DNA of 64,000 nucleotides from an uncultured Lactobacillus sp. (GCF_902491705.1 NZ_CABUIW010000002.1:44329-108328), one strand, 5' to 3'; counted from the stretch's first letter, positions 38,895 to 49,303 are shown. Made by a program: numbers and translations. Notes: generated by a model not told the origin, from the letters alone.

Positions 38895-40529
38895 TTAACC
38901 AATATAAACATTTTTGAAATCGTAAGGTACTCCAGTAGGATTGAATGAAACGTTCTTTACACTAGTCTTAAGTAATTGTGGACTAGCAACTTGAACCAAT
39001 GGAATAGTTCCCTGATCCTTCATCAATACCTTTTCAGCAGCTACTAATTTAGCCCAACGCTTAACCGGTTGATTTCCGTAAACATTTTCAGATTCGTCTA
39101 ACAGTTTGTTATATTCATTGTTATTCCAACCATTGTTAAGGTAACTTGAACCTTTTTCAAAGACATCTAAGAAGTTGATTGGATCTCCAATAACTGCTTG
39201 CCAGCCTTTAATTGTAGCTTGATAGTTACCTGCAGTTTGACGTGAAATTAATTGAGTGTAAGGGATACTTTGAACTGAAACATCTACATTTGGCAAACGA
39301 TCCAATTGACTTTGCAAGAATTCAACTGATTGTTTAGCAATATCATCATCACTTACAAGCAAGGTAACTTTAAGTGAATTAATTCCGGCTTCTTTGTATC
39401 CTTGACGTAACAAGCTCTTAGCCTTACTTAAATTGTAAGAAACTGCACTCTTAACATAAGCGTCATCTTCAAAAGGTGTGCCAGTCTTAGGATTATTACC
39501 CATTCCTGATGGAACAAAGCCCTTAGCTGGTACAGAACCATTCTTTAAAACATTATTAGCTAATTGATTACGGTTAATAGCGTAAGAAAATGCTTGACGA
39601 ATTTTAAGATTCTTAAATGCTTTAACTTTGTTTTGGTTAAGTTCAAGACGGTTAATTCTTGAAGCTAATCTAGCATGGTAGCCAGCCTTATTCTTGTTAG
39701 AAGCTACTTGTTCACCAGAAAGAAGAGTTTCATCTGCTTTACCAGCTTGGAATAAGTTGTAACTAGTAGTTGTTGATTCACTAACTTGTTCATTAACGCG
39801 GCTCAACTTAACGTTTTTAGCATCCCAGTAGTTTTTATTCTTTACTAACGTCCAAACTTTGTTATTACCATTCCACTTCTTTAACACAAATGGTCCGGAT
39901 GAAACAGTGTATTTAGCTTGAGTACCATAGTTCTTACCGTATTCTTGAACTACCTTTTGATTTTGTGGGAAGAATAATGGCCAAGCAAGTAATCTAGTGA
40001 AGTAACCTAATGGTCTAGTTAATTGAATTCGTAAATGATGATCAGAAACAGCTGTTACACCGAGGCTAGAAGGCTGCTTTTTACCATTATTGATAGCTTG
40101 GGCATTTTTAATTTGATACAGATAAAATGCCATTTGTGATTTAGTAGCTGGTGTTACAGTACGTCTATATGAATACACAAAGTCTTTAGCAGTTAATGGA
40201 TCACCGTTTGACCATTTAGCATCTTTTCTTAAAGTAAAGTCATAAGTTTTACCGCCATCAGATACCTTAGCTTTAGTTGCTAAAGATAATTTAGGTTTAT
40301 TGTTTTTGTCTAAGCGATATAATCCATCACCAGTATTAAGCAAAGCTTGAAAACTTGTTGTGTCTGTTGCTAAAGATGGATCTTGAGTTGATAATTGTGT
40401 CGTTTCTGACCAGTTTAAAACCTGCTTCTTATTAGCACTTGATGAAGATGAATTATTGCCACATGCAGCTAAGGTGATAGCAGAAAATAAAACTACACCA
40501 GCTCCCAAAATTTTCTTTGATATTCTCAT
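38895..40529 (-). CDS. oppA: Oligopeptide ABC transporter substrate-binding lipoprotein (OppA-type)
   Basis: Starts at ATG 40529 (MRISKKILGAGVVLFSAITL), with an AAGGAG site; codons further upstream belong to the T-box leader. 544 aa: a lipoprotein signal with lipobox ITLAACGNN (Cys ~22), then the SBP_bac_5 fold (LRKDAKWSNGDPLTAKDFVY ~92-111; GPFVLKKWNGNNKVWTL; IRQAFSYAINRNQLANNV ~314-331). Binds peptides outside the membrane. No permease or ATPase genes adjoin, so it must share a transporter encoded elsewhere. Preceded by a T-box leader, so amino-acid controlled. Confidence 0.92.
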   Translation of the reverse strand: MRISKKILGAGVVLFSAITLAACGNNSSSSSANKKQVLNWSETTQLSTQDPSLATDTTSFQALLNTGDGLYRLDKNNKPKLSLATKAKVSDGGKTYDFTLRKDAKWSNGDPLTAKDFVYSYRRTVTPATKSQMAFYLYQIKNAQAINNGKKQPSSLGVTAVSDHHLRIQLTRPLGYFTRLLAWPLFFPQNQKVVQEYGKNYGTQAKYTVSSGPFVLKKWNGNNKVWTLVKNKNYWDAKNVKLSRVNEQVSESTTTSYNLFQAGKADETLLSGEQVASNKNKAGYHARLASRINRLELNQNKVKAFKNLKIRQAFSYAINRNQLANNVLKNGSVPAKGFVPSGMGNNPKTGTPFEDDAYVKSAVSYNLSKAKSLLRQGYKEAGINSLKVTLLVSDDDIAKQSVEFLQSQLDRLPNVDVSVQSIPYTQLISRQTAGNYQATIKGWQAVIGDPINFLDVFEKGSSYLNNGWNNNEYNKLLDESENVYGNQPVKRWAKLVAAEKVLMKDQGTIPLVQVASPQLLKTSVKNVSFNPTGVPYDFKNVYIG

Positions 40530-40562
40530 TCTAATTACTCCTTCTCTTAGTAAATAAGTAAT

Positions 40563-40840
40563 GAAAAAAAACGCCCTACTAGATCGAATTGATCTAATAG
40601 GGCGTCTTAACGCTGTACCACCTATTTTCGTGTTACCACCTTGGTTCGCATACGGCATAAAGCGATATGCTACCGCGATAATGGGCGGACCCAGAATTTG
40701 CTAAATATCACAAATTCGTGCTCAAAGGCCATTTTCAAAAATAAATCCAGCATTTCCTTTCACCACAATGGAAACTCTCTGAGGAAGGCTTTATTTTTTA
40801 CTTTCCTTTTCATTGTTTAATTAGTTTTTAACGATGACTT
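40563..40840 (-). promoter_or_regulatory. T-box riboswitch upstream of oppA-type gene
   Basis: The minus-strand leader has T-box sequence AGGTGGTACAGCG (40611-40623) followed by a terminator (15-bp arms 40571-40585 and 40591-40605, then T8). An extra T-box-like AAGGTGGTAACACG lies 5 nt before it. Stem I includes TCAGAGAG and the usual GAA.....GGCC context; aligned with the leuS leader, the specifier would be AAT (Asn) or, one base on, ATG (Met). The amino acid is therefore unresolved. Uncharged tRNA should allow read-through. Confidence 0.85.
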
Positions 40841-40893
40841 AATATTAATATCACTCTTTCATAATGTCAATACTAAATATAAAAATTTTTCAA

Positions 40894-42789
40894 TTATTTC
40901 AAATAGTGATCAAACCATCCTACTATTTCATCTAAACGTTTAATCCGATTAGCTGGGCGACCACTGCGTGACAATTCATGATTTTCACCATGAAAAAGAC
41001 ACATTCTAGCAGGTACTCCATGCCATAACAGTGCATTTAACATTTGCATCCCTTCTGGCAATGGACAACGATAATCTTGATCTGAGTTAATAAACAAAGT
41101 TGGTGTCGTCACTTTATCAGCATATTTCAAAGGTGAATGTTGCCAAAAAATTTCTGGATTTTTAGCTATTGTAGCCTTATTTTCAAAGAAATTATCAGCT
41201 GGTCCTATGTCTGATAAGAAACTATGTGAGAATTCACTTGCAATGCTTCGCTGACTGCATGCAGCGCTAAAGCGGTCAGTGTGTCCAATTATCCAATTAG
41301 TCATGAAGCCGCCATAAGAACCACCGGAAACACCTAATCTATTAGGATCTAATGCTGGAGTCTTGGCAAGAACTTGATCAGTAAACAGCATCAAATCTTG
41401 ATAATCGTCTTCTCCCCAGTGCCCACTGATGTCAGCAAATTTATTACCTTGTCCATCGGAGCCATGAATATTAGTGAAAAACACAAAATATCCACGGCTA
41501 GCCAGCACCTGCATCTCATGATAAAAGACTTTGCCATACGCCGTCTTAGGGCCACCATGAATTTCTAATATTCCTGGATATTGTTTTCCTGGATCATAAT
41601 CTTTGGGATACAAAATCCAACCATGTTGCTTAGAATTATGCGTTGCAGTATATACAATCTCTTTAGTTTGAGCGATATATTTTGGAGCTAATAATTCTTC
41701 ATTTGGATCATCGACACTGTCAATTTCACCATTTTGAACATGATAAAGTTGTTGAGTTTGGTTAGCTGCCAAGCCAATGAAATAAAAGTCATTTTCATTA
41801 ATAAAGGTAAAAGCGGTAATGCTTCCAGAGAATTTAAAATACGGCTTCACCTGTTGCCCATCAAAGACAAAAATTTCTGCATGATCAGTTATTGTCGAAA
41901 CAAAATAGTATTTGCCTTGATAAACTTGGCTAACATTGCCTCTCCCCATCGCTTGATCGGTTCCAATCCAGCTACCTAATGAATGATCCCATTTAGCGAC
42001 TAATTTTCGCAAGCTACCTTGTAACGCATAAAATTGAGGATTTTTATTCAATTTATGCGGATCATCGTTTCCAAATAAATATGGTTTGTGATTGAGACAA
42101 AACATCTCATTAAAAAATAGCGAAGTTGAAATATCAAAAGTTTCAGGAGAGAATATTTCTCTAACTTGTTTCGTTGCTAAATCCAGAACTTTTAATCCTG
42201 GAATAATTGCACGCTTGTGACGATACGAATCGCCAATCAAATACAATTTATCTTGATCCAAATAAAAGTCGTGAACGTTAAAGTATTTATCATCAATTAA
42301 ATCTATTAATTTATCAGCTTGGAAATCATATTCAAAAATATGGTTACGCTTTTTATTAATTAAACCCAAGCCATTAAAATGAGACGGCAATTCATCAATA
42401 ATGGTGTAATTTTCACTCGTTTCTTGAGCTAGAGATATTTTTCCTAGTAATAAAACTCTATTCTCGGATAAAACTGCGATTAAACTTACCGAGGCATCTA
42501 CATTTAGGTGCTTTAATACTGTCGTCTTGCCAGTATTAAGATCAATCTTGGTCAAATCATTATTTTGGCAAAACAAGGCATGATCTTCATCGATTAAAAC
42601 AAAATTAATCTCTTGATCACACTCAATTAATTTTTTAGGTTGATTATTCTCTAGGGTGTATAAAAACCATAAATAATTATTTTTAGTATGATCTGCCTGC
42701 ACTTCGGTAAAAATCACACGTGAATTCAAACTTTTTAAATCGGTAATATTCCGCAAGTTCCATAAGTCCTGGCTAGTGATCTTTTCCAT
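40894..42789 (-). CDS. S9 family peptidase (acylaminoacyl/dipeptidyl peptidase type)
   Basis: A 631-aa protein. Residues ~1-380 form a beta-propeller-like region; the C-terminal ~250 are an alpha/beta hydrolase with nucleophile serine in GVSGGSYGGFMTNW (~484-497), Asp in FINSDQDYRCPLPEG (~567-581) and His in FHGENHELSRSG (~598-609). ILEIHGGPKTAYGK is the oxyanion region. Cytoplasmic peptide breakdown fits with the peptide-binding protein next door. No signal peptide. A poor promoter region upstream. Confidence 0.9.
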   Translation of the reverse strand: MEKITSQDLWNLRNITDLKSLNSRVIFTEVQADHTKNNYLWFLYTLENNQPKKLIECDQEINFVLIDEDHALFCQNNDLTKIDLNTGKTTVLKHLNVDASVSLIAVLSENRVLLLGKISLAQETSENYTIIDELPSHFNGLGLINKKRNHIFEYDFQADKLIDLIDDKYFNVHDFYLDQDKLYLIGDSYRHKRAIIPGLKVLDLATKQVREIFSPETFDISTSLFFNEMFCLNHKPYLFGNDDPHKLNKNPQFYALQGSLRKLVAKWDHSLGSWIGTDQAMGRGNVSQVYQGKYYFVSTITDHAEIFVFDGQQVKPYFKFSGSITAFTFINENDFYFIGLAANQTQQLYHVQNGEIDSVDDPNEELLAPKYIAQTKEIVYTATHNSKQHGWILYPKDYDPGKQYPGILEIHGGPKTAYGKVFYHEMQVLASRGYFVFFTNIHGSDGQGNKFADISGHWGEDDYQDLMLFTDQVLAKTPALDPNRLGVSGGSYGGFMTNWIIGHTDRFSAACSQRSIASEFSHSFLSDIGPADNFFENKATIAKNPEIFWQHSPLKYADKVTTPTLFINSDQDYRCPLPEGMQMLNALLWHGVPARMCLFHGENHELSRSGRPANRIKRLDEIVGWFDHYLK

Positions 42790-42861
42790 TTCTACACCAT
42801 CCTTTTTAATCTCTCTTTAATTATATTGAGCATAGTTTAATCGATACAGTTCAATTTTGTC

Positions 42862-42896
42862 AAAAAAATAAGGAATAGATCCAAAATCTATTCCTT
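42862..42896 (-). terminator. Terminator of cupin gene
   Basis: AAGGAATAGAT-TTTGG-ATCTATTCCTT (11 bp) on the minus strand, then ATTTTTTTG. Confidence 0.9.
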
Positions 42897-42914
42897 AATT
42901 CTAACTTTTAGTCT

Positions 42915-43328
42915 TTATTTCAAGTTGTTGTAATAGTCTTCATCTACTGGTTCATACCAAGTTGATTTAGCTTTATCTGTATCAGCCATGATTGAAAGGT
43001 GTGCAAACCATGAATCCTTAGCTGCACCATGCCAGTGTCTAGTGTTTGGTGCAACAACATAAACGTCACCTGGGGTCATCTTGTGAGCTGGCTTACCTTC
43101 TTCTTGTACCCAGCCTTCACCAGCAACACAAACTAAAGTTTGTGGAACTGTATGTTCATGCCAGTGGTTAATACAACCTGGTTCAAAAGTAACATTTGAA
43201 ATACTGCAGTTAGCTTTGTTTGCAAGTGGGTTTAAGTAACTTTCGCCAGTAAAGTATTTTGCATAAGCTTCGTTTGGCTTACCAAAACCAAATGGACTGT
43301 TTTTTACTTCTTCTTCGTTCTTAGCCAT
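42915..43328 (-). CDS. Small cupin-domain protein
   Basis: A 137-aa single cupin: metal-binding motif 1 GCINHWHEHTVPQTLVCVAG (H-x-H, ~51-70) and motif 2 GDVYVVAPNTRHWHGA (H ~98-100). Similar proteins are annotated as carboxymuconolactone-decarboxylase-associated cupins, but no partner is adjacent here. Enzyme or sensor role unknown. Ribosome site GAAGGATAATA. Confidence 0.85.
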   Translation of the reverse strand: MAKNEEEVKNSPFGFGKPNEAYAKYFTGESYLNPLANKANCSISNVTFEPGCINHWHEHTVPQTLVCVAGEGWVQEEGKPAHKMTPGDVYVVAPNTRHWHGAAKDSWFAHLSIMADTDKAKSTWYEPVDEDYYNNLK

Positions 43329-43445
43329 ATTATTATCCTTCTTTTTTATTTATTACTTATCATTTATTTCAATTAATATTCTATTCTCACAGTTACTATT
43401 TGGAAAATATTTATTATTACTAGCCAGCTATAACTTTTGCTTATG

Positions 43446-43511
43446 ACAATGTTATAATTAAAGTCCTTGGCAGGGGCACTAAAGTCGATTTTATGTAAAT
43501 CGGCTTTTTTC
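43446..43511 (+). ncRNA. Candidate short transcript: TATAAT followed by terminator
   Basis: A TATAAT at 43453-43458 is followed only 25 bp later by a terminator (10-bp stem 43482-43491/43497-43506, then TTTTTT). The intervening CCTTGGCAGGGGCAC is GC-richer than its surroundings. It would make a ~45-nt RNA or act as an attenuated leader of the small gene at 43582. The -35 is poor. Confidence 0.35.
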
Positions 43512-43523
43512 TCATTCTTTTTA

Positions 43524-43537
43524 TGAAAGCGCTTTAA
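43524..43537. promoter_or_regulatory. Candidate cre site (catabolite control)
   Basis: TGAAAGCGCTTTAA matches the CcpA consensus TGWAARCGYTWNCW except one position. It lies 45 bp upstream of the small membrane protein gene. Confidence 0.45.
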
Positions 43538-43581
43538 TTATTATAAATTCTATGTTAAAGTAATGGATGTAAAGGATATAT

Positions 43582-43719
43582 ATGAATTGGAATAAACATT
43601 CTAATGTCTATTCCCAGATAAGGAGATGGCTTATTATGACAGCCACTATTGGAATTACTTTTTTAGCTCTTGAATTAATTGGCGTTTTTGTTTTAACAGC
43701 AATCACACCTGAAGATTAA
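43582..43719 (+). CDS. Small single-pass membrane protein, 45 aa
   Basis: MNWNKHSNVYSQIRRWLIMT then ATIGITFLALELIGVFVLTA and a short ITPED tail: one clear membrane helix. Two ATGs have good ribosome sites, AAAGGA before 43582 and AAGGAG before 43636 (MTATIGITFL...). A terminator (43765-43801) follows. The gene sits alone with its own putative cre site. Function unknown. Confidence 0.55.
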   Translation: MNWNKHSNVYSQIRRWLIMTATIGITFLALELIGVFVLTAITPED

Positions 43720-43764
43720 CGTGTAATAAATATACTTCCTATTATTTTCTACATGACCAGAAAA

Positions 43765-43801
43765 AGCCGGTAAATCTTATTTTAGATTTACCGACTTTTT
43801 T
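43765..43801 (+). terminator. Terminator after small membrane protein gene
   Basis: 13-bp stem with one mismatch around GGTAAATCT/AGATTTACC, then TTTTTT; also in place to end the convergent TetR-type gene. Confidence 0.85.
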
Positions 43802-43809
43802 CTTTTCTA

Positions 43810-44484
43810 TTAATCATTTCCGTTGCTAATTTCCTTAATATTCATTTTAGATATTGGAGCTTCACGCAAAAAGCCCAAAATATTCTGACGAACATCATAA
43901 GGAGAAAGGCGGTCACTATTATCAAGTAGTACTCTTACTACACCGATCATGCTATGAACAAATACTTGGACATTAATCATCATCGTAATTCGTTCTTTTT
44001 CAGTCATCTTTAAGTTACGTACGTCCGCTACTTGACTCATCCGCTTTAAGAATTCATCACAACCGGTTTTAAAGATTAAGTTATAGAAACGAATATCGCC
44101 ATTATCAGACAATAATAATTGAATTTCTCTCTTGCGTTCAAAGCAAAATTCAATTGTATTTTTTGTGGAATTTAAAATAGTTTCTAACTGTTCTTGAAAA
44201 GGTATATTTAAATCAATGTCAGCTAACAATTTACGATCTTTTTCTACACTCTTCAAGTAATCTTCAATAAAACTATCTTCAGTGTCTTTAACTAAACAAC
44301 TTACATCTGAATAATACTGATAAAAAGTTCTAGTACTTACACCAGCTGTTTGAATAATATCCTTAACTTTTAATTCATGGATACTTTTATGTTCTATACA
44401 AGTTAAAAGTGCAGCGGTCAGATTGTTCTTGGTATTTTGAACTCTAATATCTGCCAATTCGTTCCCCCATTCTATTCTCACCAA
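43810..44484 (-). CDS. TetR-family transcriptional regulator
   Basis: A 224-aa protein with an N-terminal TetR HTH (NLTAALLTCIEHKSIHELKV ~20-39, then DIIQTAGVSTRTFYQYYSD). The ligand-binding C-terminal part is helical. GTG/ATG start region is 'MVRIEWGNELADIRVQNTKN'; a later Met is absent. It is divergent to the unknown gene at 44672, which is its natural target with the 190-bp AT-rich space between. Confidence 0.85.
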   Translation of the reverse strand: MVRIEWGNELADIRVQNTKNNLTAALLTCIEHKSIHELKVKDIIQTAGVSTRTFYQYYSDVSCLVKDTEDSFIEDYLKSVEKDRKLLADIDLNIPFQEQLETILNSTKNTIEFCFERKREIQLLLSDNGDIRFYNLIFKTGCDEFLKRMSQVADVRNLKMTEKERITMMINVQVFVHSMIGVVRVLLDNSDRLSPYDVRQNILGFLREAPISKMNIKEISNGND

Positions 44485-44671
44485 ACAACTCTTTTAAACA
44501 CTATTCAATTTCTCTCATCCCAATGTATTAAAACTATTATAACAAAAGTAAAAGAATATTTTACTTTTATATCAAATTTTTTCACTTTTTCAACCTTTAT
44601 ATACATTCATTGTTTTAACTATATTCACTTTTTATAATTTATGTATAAAGTAAGCAAATAAGGTGATATAC

Positions 44672-45058
44672 ATGTTTAACTTAAATAATAGTTACTCAAT
44701 AGATGTAAAAGACAAGCAATTATTAAAACAGTTTGAACATCAATTGCTAGATCAAAATATTTACTACCCCTTCCATCCAATTAGACATATTAATTGTGAA
44801 TTTATTCATTTCGTTAAAGGTTCAGGAAAAGATTTGTTAACTGATTTCGTTATGCATCCCCAATTGCGTGAGTCAATTTTCAACGAATTAGTCTATATTA
44901 GTTATCGCTATTTAGCTATAACTAAATATGATGTTGACGATTATTTCCTTAGAAAGAACCTCGTTAACTTAATTAATTTGTCTTACAACAGTAATATTAT
45001 TGATGTTCCAACTTTCTTAAACAAAATCGATGAAGCTAATAAGATGAACTTTAATTAA
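44672..45058 (+). CDS. Protein of unknown function, 128 aa
   Basis: Start ATG 44672 (MFNLNNSYSIDVKDKQLLKQ) after AAGGTGATATAC; the GTG upstream at 44663 belongs to that site. Mostly helical with aromatic patches (DQNIYYPFHPIRHINCEFIH, NELVYISYRYLAITKYDVDD). No signal or membrane segment. Divergent to the TetR gene. Not recognised. Confidence 0.6.
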   Translation: MFNLNNSYSIDVKDKQLLKQFEHQLLDQNIYYPFHPIRHINCEFIHFVKGSGKDLLTDFVMHPQLRESIFNELVYISYRYLAITKYDVDDYFLRKNLVNLINLSYNSNIIDVPTFLNKIDEANKMNFN

Positions 45059-45067
45059 AGCAACTAA

Positions 45068-45108
45068 AAAACATCTCATAACCACTACAGTTATGAGATG
45101 TTTTATTT
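45068..45108. terminator. Bidirectional terminator
   Basis: 15-bp perfect stem around AAACATCTCATAAC/GTTATGAGATGTTT, 7-nt loop, A-run on one side and T-run on the other, serving the convergent genes at 44672 and 45123. Confidence 0.92.
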
Positions 45109-45122
45109 TTTACTAATTATTT

Positions 45123-46772
45123 TTAGCCATGGATGTGAAATTTAACCAAAATATTTTCAATTCGACTACCCATAATCTTCTGGGCTAAATCAGTCTTAAG
45201 TGCCGCAAAACCATAAAAGATAATGCCGACACCAACAGATAAAATCACCAAAATCAAAGCCGAAATTCGATGATCTGGATTTAGGAACTTGCCTAACCCC
45301 ATTTCTACCAATTTAACGACTATGAACATCCCGATTGAGAAAGCGGTGATCCCAACTAATCTACGACTAGTTCTATTTAAGTTGAAATCGTATTGTACTT
45401 CCAAATGTTTAAGTGATAAAAGCACAATTAACAATAAACCAAGATTAGTAGCAACTAAAGATCCATAGATCTTGAACAAAAAGATCATTGGAAATTGTAA
45501 GATTCCTTTTAAAATCAGGCCTAAAACTAAGTATTTAATTGCTAAGCCATTTTCTGACAAGCCTTGCAGAATCGCCATTAATACTGTGAACAAGCCCAAA
45601 CTAATCGCAGTAAACGCAGATAAATATAGCACATCGCTACCAAGTGGATCTGGACCATAAAAGACAGTATAGATTGGCTTACTAATGGCTGCCATACCAA
45701 ATGCAGCTGGGATCATGACGAACAGGAATAAATCCATCGTATTAGCAATCTGTTTAGAAATACTTCTATAGTCGCCTCTAGTATGTGCTGCAGATAAAAG
45801 TGGAATAGCAGTTACCGCCATTGCACTGGCCAAAGAAACGATAATCATGATCAACTTATTGGCATTTAAGCCAAACAAAGCATACCAGTCTTCAATCGTA
45901 TCTGAACTTGCATGAACCAAGCTAGCAATCATTGGGTGGAAAGTATATTGGTCAACTAATGAGAATAAAGTAATTCCAGAATCAATGATGATAAATAATG
46001 GGATAGCTTGTTCAATAATTTCCGCAAATAATTGCGTTGTTGAAACTCGCAAGCGGTTATTAGAATTAGCAACTAAACTATCTAGCTGTTTTCTTCTAGA
46101 AAACAGGAACCAGATAAGTAATCCAATACCAAATGCGGCACCAACTGCAGCAGCCAAGTTAGATTGGATAACTGCGTGCACATATGAACCATGTTGCACT
46201 TGCATAATTACAAATGCTGTCAAAAGCATCCATACTACACGAGCAAACTGCTCCACAAATTGCGACATGGCACTTGGCATCATATCAGCGTAACCTTGGA
46301 AATATCCACGCATGATACTCAAAATCGGAATAATCAAAATGGCATAAGATAAGCTGCGCATAACCGCAACCTGCCTCGGGTCACTTTGACTACCATTTGA
46401 TGCTAAAAGCGGCGAGGCAAAATACATAATCGCGGCTGATACCACACCCAAAATCGCCATCAAGATTAATCCCTTATGAAATAGCTTGCGCCCAATGCCA
46501 TATTCATTTAAAGCATTGTACTTAGCTACCTGCTTGGCAATCGCACCGGGAATTCCCGCAGTCGAAATCAGGATAAAAATGGTATAGATATTATAGCTTC
46601 GAGCCGTTAAGGCATTGGCAATATTACCGTACTGCCCCATCCATGCATACCATGGAATGATATAGAGCGCACCTAGAATTCTTGAAGCAATCGAACCAAA
46701 GGTCATCCATGCGGAGCCTTTTAGAAAAGTATTTTGTGTATCTTTGCTATTTAAGTTATTTTCTTCTTCCAT
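45123..46772 (-). CDS. Polysaccharide/lipid II flippase of MurJ/SpoVB (YtgP) type
   Basis: A 549-aa membrane protein with about 14 helices, in the MOP superfamily. FLKGSAWMTFGSIASRILGA at the N-terminus and the repeat ISTAGIPGAIAKQVAKYNAL (~57-76) are typical of YtgP/SpoVB. Probably exports lipid-linked cell-wall precursor. The proximity to leuS has no functional meaning that I can see. Confidence 0.88.
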   Translation of the reverse strand: MEEENNLNSKDTQNTFLKGSAWMTFGSIASRILGALYIIPWYAWMGQYGNIANALTARSYNIYTIFILISTAGIPGAIAKQVAKYNALNEYGIGRKLFHKGLILMAILGVVSAAIMYFASPLLASNGSQSDPRQVAVMRSLSYAILIIPILSIMRGYFQGYADMMPSAMSQFVEQFARVVWMLLTAFVIMQVQHGSYVHAVIQSNLAAAVGAAFGIGLLIWFLFSRRKQLDSLVANSNNRLRVSTTQLFAEIIEQAIPLFIIIDSGITLFSLVDQYTFHPMIASLVHASSDTIEDWYALFGLNANKLIMIIVSLASAMAVTAIPLLSAAHTRGDYRSISKQIANTMDLFLFVMIPAAFGMAAISKPIYTVFYGPDPLGSDVLYLSAFTAISLGLFTVLMAILQGLSENGLAIKYLVLGLILKGILQFPMIFLFKIYGSLVATNLGLLLIVLLSLKHLEVQYDFNLNRTSRRLVGITAFSIGMFIVVKLVEMGLGKFLNPDHRISALILVILSVGVGIIFYGFAALKTDLAQKIMGSRIENILVKFHIHG

Positions 46773-46865
46773 GAATTTTTCCTAATAAAAAGTATTAACT
46801 AATTAATTGTCACGCAATTCAAATAATAAGTATAAAACTTATCGTTCTTTTAGGAAAAACTTAAC

Positions 46866-49280
46866 TTATTTAGCTACGATGTTAACAATCTTATTTGGTA
46901 CGACGATAACTTTCTTAACGTCCTTGCCTTCCAAGAATTTTTGTACGTGTGGAAGTGCCATAGCTTGCTTTTGAACGTCATCTCTATCGGCATCCTTAGC
47001 TGCTTGGAACTTACCACGAAGCTTACCGTTTACTTGAACCATAATTTCTACAGTTGATTCAACTAATTTAGCAGGATCGTAAGTTGGCCATTTAGCGTAA
47101 GTAATTGATTCATCATGACCAAATACTTGCCAAATTTCTTCCATCATGTGTGGAGCAACTGGTGCCAAAAGCTTAACGAAACCTTCTGCGTATTCCCGTG
47201 GAATAGTCTTAGCCTTTTGTGCAGCGTTAACAAAGACCATCATTTGAGAAATAGCAGTGTTAAAGTGAAGTGCATCAAAGTCTTCAGTTACCTTCTTGAC
47301 AGTTTCAGCATAAACCTTGTCGAGTTCACCATCGTTCTTATTAACGATTCTTTCTTGCGGGATTGCCTTGAGGTCAAGGTCGTTAACGAATAAACGCCAT
47401 ACACGGTCTAAGAACTTCTTAGTTGAAGCTGGACCATTGTCATCCCAGTCAATTGAAGCATCAAGAGGTCCCATGAACATTTCGTACATTCTAAGTGAGT
47501 CTGCACCATATTCATCAATTACGTCATCTGGGTTAACAACGTTACCCTTAGACTTAGACATCTTTTCGTGGTTCTTCAAAATCAAACCTTGGTTGTACAA
47601 ACGTTGGAATGGTTCCTTAGTTGGAACAACACCAAGATCGTAAAGAACCTTGTGCCAGAATCTTGCATAAAGAAGGTGACGAACGGCGTGTTCTGCACCA
47701 CCGATGTAAAGATCAACTGGAAGCCACTTTTTAAGCAAGTCGTAATCAGCTAATTCTTTATCATTGTGTGGATCAACATAACGAAGGTAGTACCAACTTG
47801 AACCTGCCCAGTTAGGCATGGTGTTGGTTTCACGCTTACCTTTTCGACCATTTTTATCAACTACGTTTACCCAATCAGTAAGGTTAGCCAATGGACTTTC
47901 TGGAGTACCTGATGGCTTAATGTCAGTTGCGTGTGGCAAACGAAGTGGCAATTGATCTTCAGGAACAAGAGTAGTTTCGCCATCTTCCCAGTGAATAACT
48001 GGAATTGGTTCACCCCAATAACGTTGACGAGAGAAGTCCCAGTCACGAAGCTTGTAGTTAACCTTCTTCTTACCGCAGTTGTGTTCTTCAAGCCAGTCAA
48101 CCATCTTCTTCTTAGCGTCTTTAATATTCAAGCCGTTTAAGAATTCAGAATTAATGTGTGGACCATCTTCAGTAAAGGCAGCCTTAGTAATGTCGCCACC
48201 TTCAAGTACTGGGTTAATTGGTAAACCAAATTTAGTAGCAAAAGCATAGTCACGATCATCGTGAGCTGGAACAGCCATTACTGCACCAGTACCGTAACTT
48301 GCCAAAACGTAGTCTGAAATCCAGATTGGAACTTCCTTACCGTTAACTGGGTTGATTGCATAAGCACCAGTGAAGACACCAGTCTTATCCTTGTTCAAAT
48401 CAGTTCTTTCAAGGTCTGACTTAGATTCAATCTTCTTGATGTAAGCATTAACTTCATCGCGATGTGCATCAGTAGTAATTTCTTGAACAAGCTTGCTTTC
48501 AGGTGCCAAAACAGTGTATGAGCAACCAAATAAAGTATCAGGACGAGTAGTAAAGATATCAAAAGTCTTGTCGCTGTCCTTAATCTTGAAGGTTACTTGA
48601 GCACCAACTGAACGACCGATCCAGTTTCTTTGCATTTCCTTAACTGGTTCTGGCCAATCCAAGCCATCAAGGTCTTCCAAAAGACGATCTGCATAAGCGG
48701 TCATCTTAAGCATCCATTGCTTCATGTTACGACGGTATACTGGATAGCCACCACGTTCAGTCTTACCATCAACGATTTCTTCGTTAGCAACAACAGTACC
48801 TAAATCTGGTGACCAGTTAACTGGAACTTCAGCTTCATATGCTAAGCCCTTTTTGTACATTTGTTCAAAGACCCATTGAGTCCACTTGTAGTAGTTAGGG
48901 TCTGAAGTAGTAATTTCACGGTCCCAATCATATGAAAAGCCTAACTTGTTCAATTGACGCTTGAAGTTAGCAATGTTGTTCTTAGTAACAACTGCTGGAT
49001 CTTCACCAGTCTTTAAAGCGTATTGTTCAGTTGGCAAACCAAATGCATCCCAACCCATTGGGTGAAGTACATTGTAGCCTTGTGCACGCTTCATTCTAGA
49101 TACAATATCAGTTGCAGTGTATCCTTCTGGGTGACCTACGTGAAGGCCCTTGCCAGATGGGAATGGGAACATGTCTAATGCATAGTAATTCTTCTTATTG
49201 GGATCTGTACCTGTCTTGAAGGTATCATGCTTTGCCCAATAGTCTTGCCATTTCTTTTCAACAACTTTATGGTTATACAA
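46866..49280 (-). CDS. leuS: Leucyl-tRNA synthetase
   Basis: A 804-aa class I synthetase: HIGH motif as HVGHPEG (~47-53) in [15 protein letters not shown]1 editing domain with [10 protein letters not shown] (~224-233), and KMSKS at EKMSKSKGN (~579-587). C-terminal anticodon-binding and LeuS tail present ([11 protein letters not shown]). The start codon is TTG at 49280, after AAAGGAG. Controlled by the T-box leader upstream. Confidence 0.98.
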   Translation of the reverse strand: MYNHKVVEKKWQDYWAKHDTFKTGTDPNKKNYYALDMFPFPSGKGLHVGHPEGYTATDIVSRMKRAQGYNVLHPMGWDAFGLPTEQYALKTGEDPAVVTKNNIANFKRQLNKLGFSYDWDREITTSDPNYYKWTQWVFEQMYKKGLAYEAEVPVNWSPDLGTVVANEEIVDGKTERGGYPVYRRNMKQWMLKMTAYADRLLEDLDGLDWPEPVKEMQRNWIGRSVGAQVTFKIKDSDKTFDIFTTRPDTLFGCSYTVLAPESKLVQEITTDAHRDEVNAYIKKIESKSDLERTDLNKDKTGVFTGAYAINPVNGKEVPIWISDYVLASYGTGAVMAVPAHDDRDYAFATKFGLPINPVLEGGDITKAAFTEDGPHINSEFLNGLNIKDAKKKMVDWLEEHNCGKKKVNYKLRDWDFSRQRYWGEPIPVIHWEDGETTLVPEDQLPLRLPHATDIKPSGTPESPLANLTDWVNVVDKNGRKGKRETNTMPNWAGSSWYYLRYVDPHNDKELADYDLLKKWLPVDLYIGGAEHAVRHLLYARFWHKVLYDLGVVPTKEPFQRLYNQGLILKNHEKMSKSKGNVVNPDDVIDEYGADSLRMYEMFMGPLDASIDWDDNGPASTKKFLDRVWRLFVNDLDLKAIPQERIVNKNDGELDKVYAETVKKVTEDFDALHFNTAISQMMVFVNAAQKAKTIPREYAEGFVKLLAPVAPHMMEEIWQVFGHDESITYAKWPTYDPAKLVESTVEIMVQVNGKLRGKFQAAKDADRDDVQKQAMALPHVQKFLEGKDVKKVIVVPNKIVNIVAK

Positions 49281-49303
49281 ATTTATTTCTCCTTTGCAAA
49301 ATA

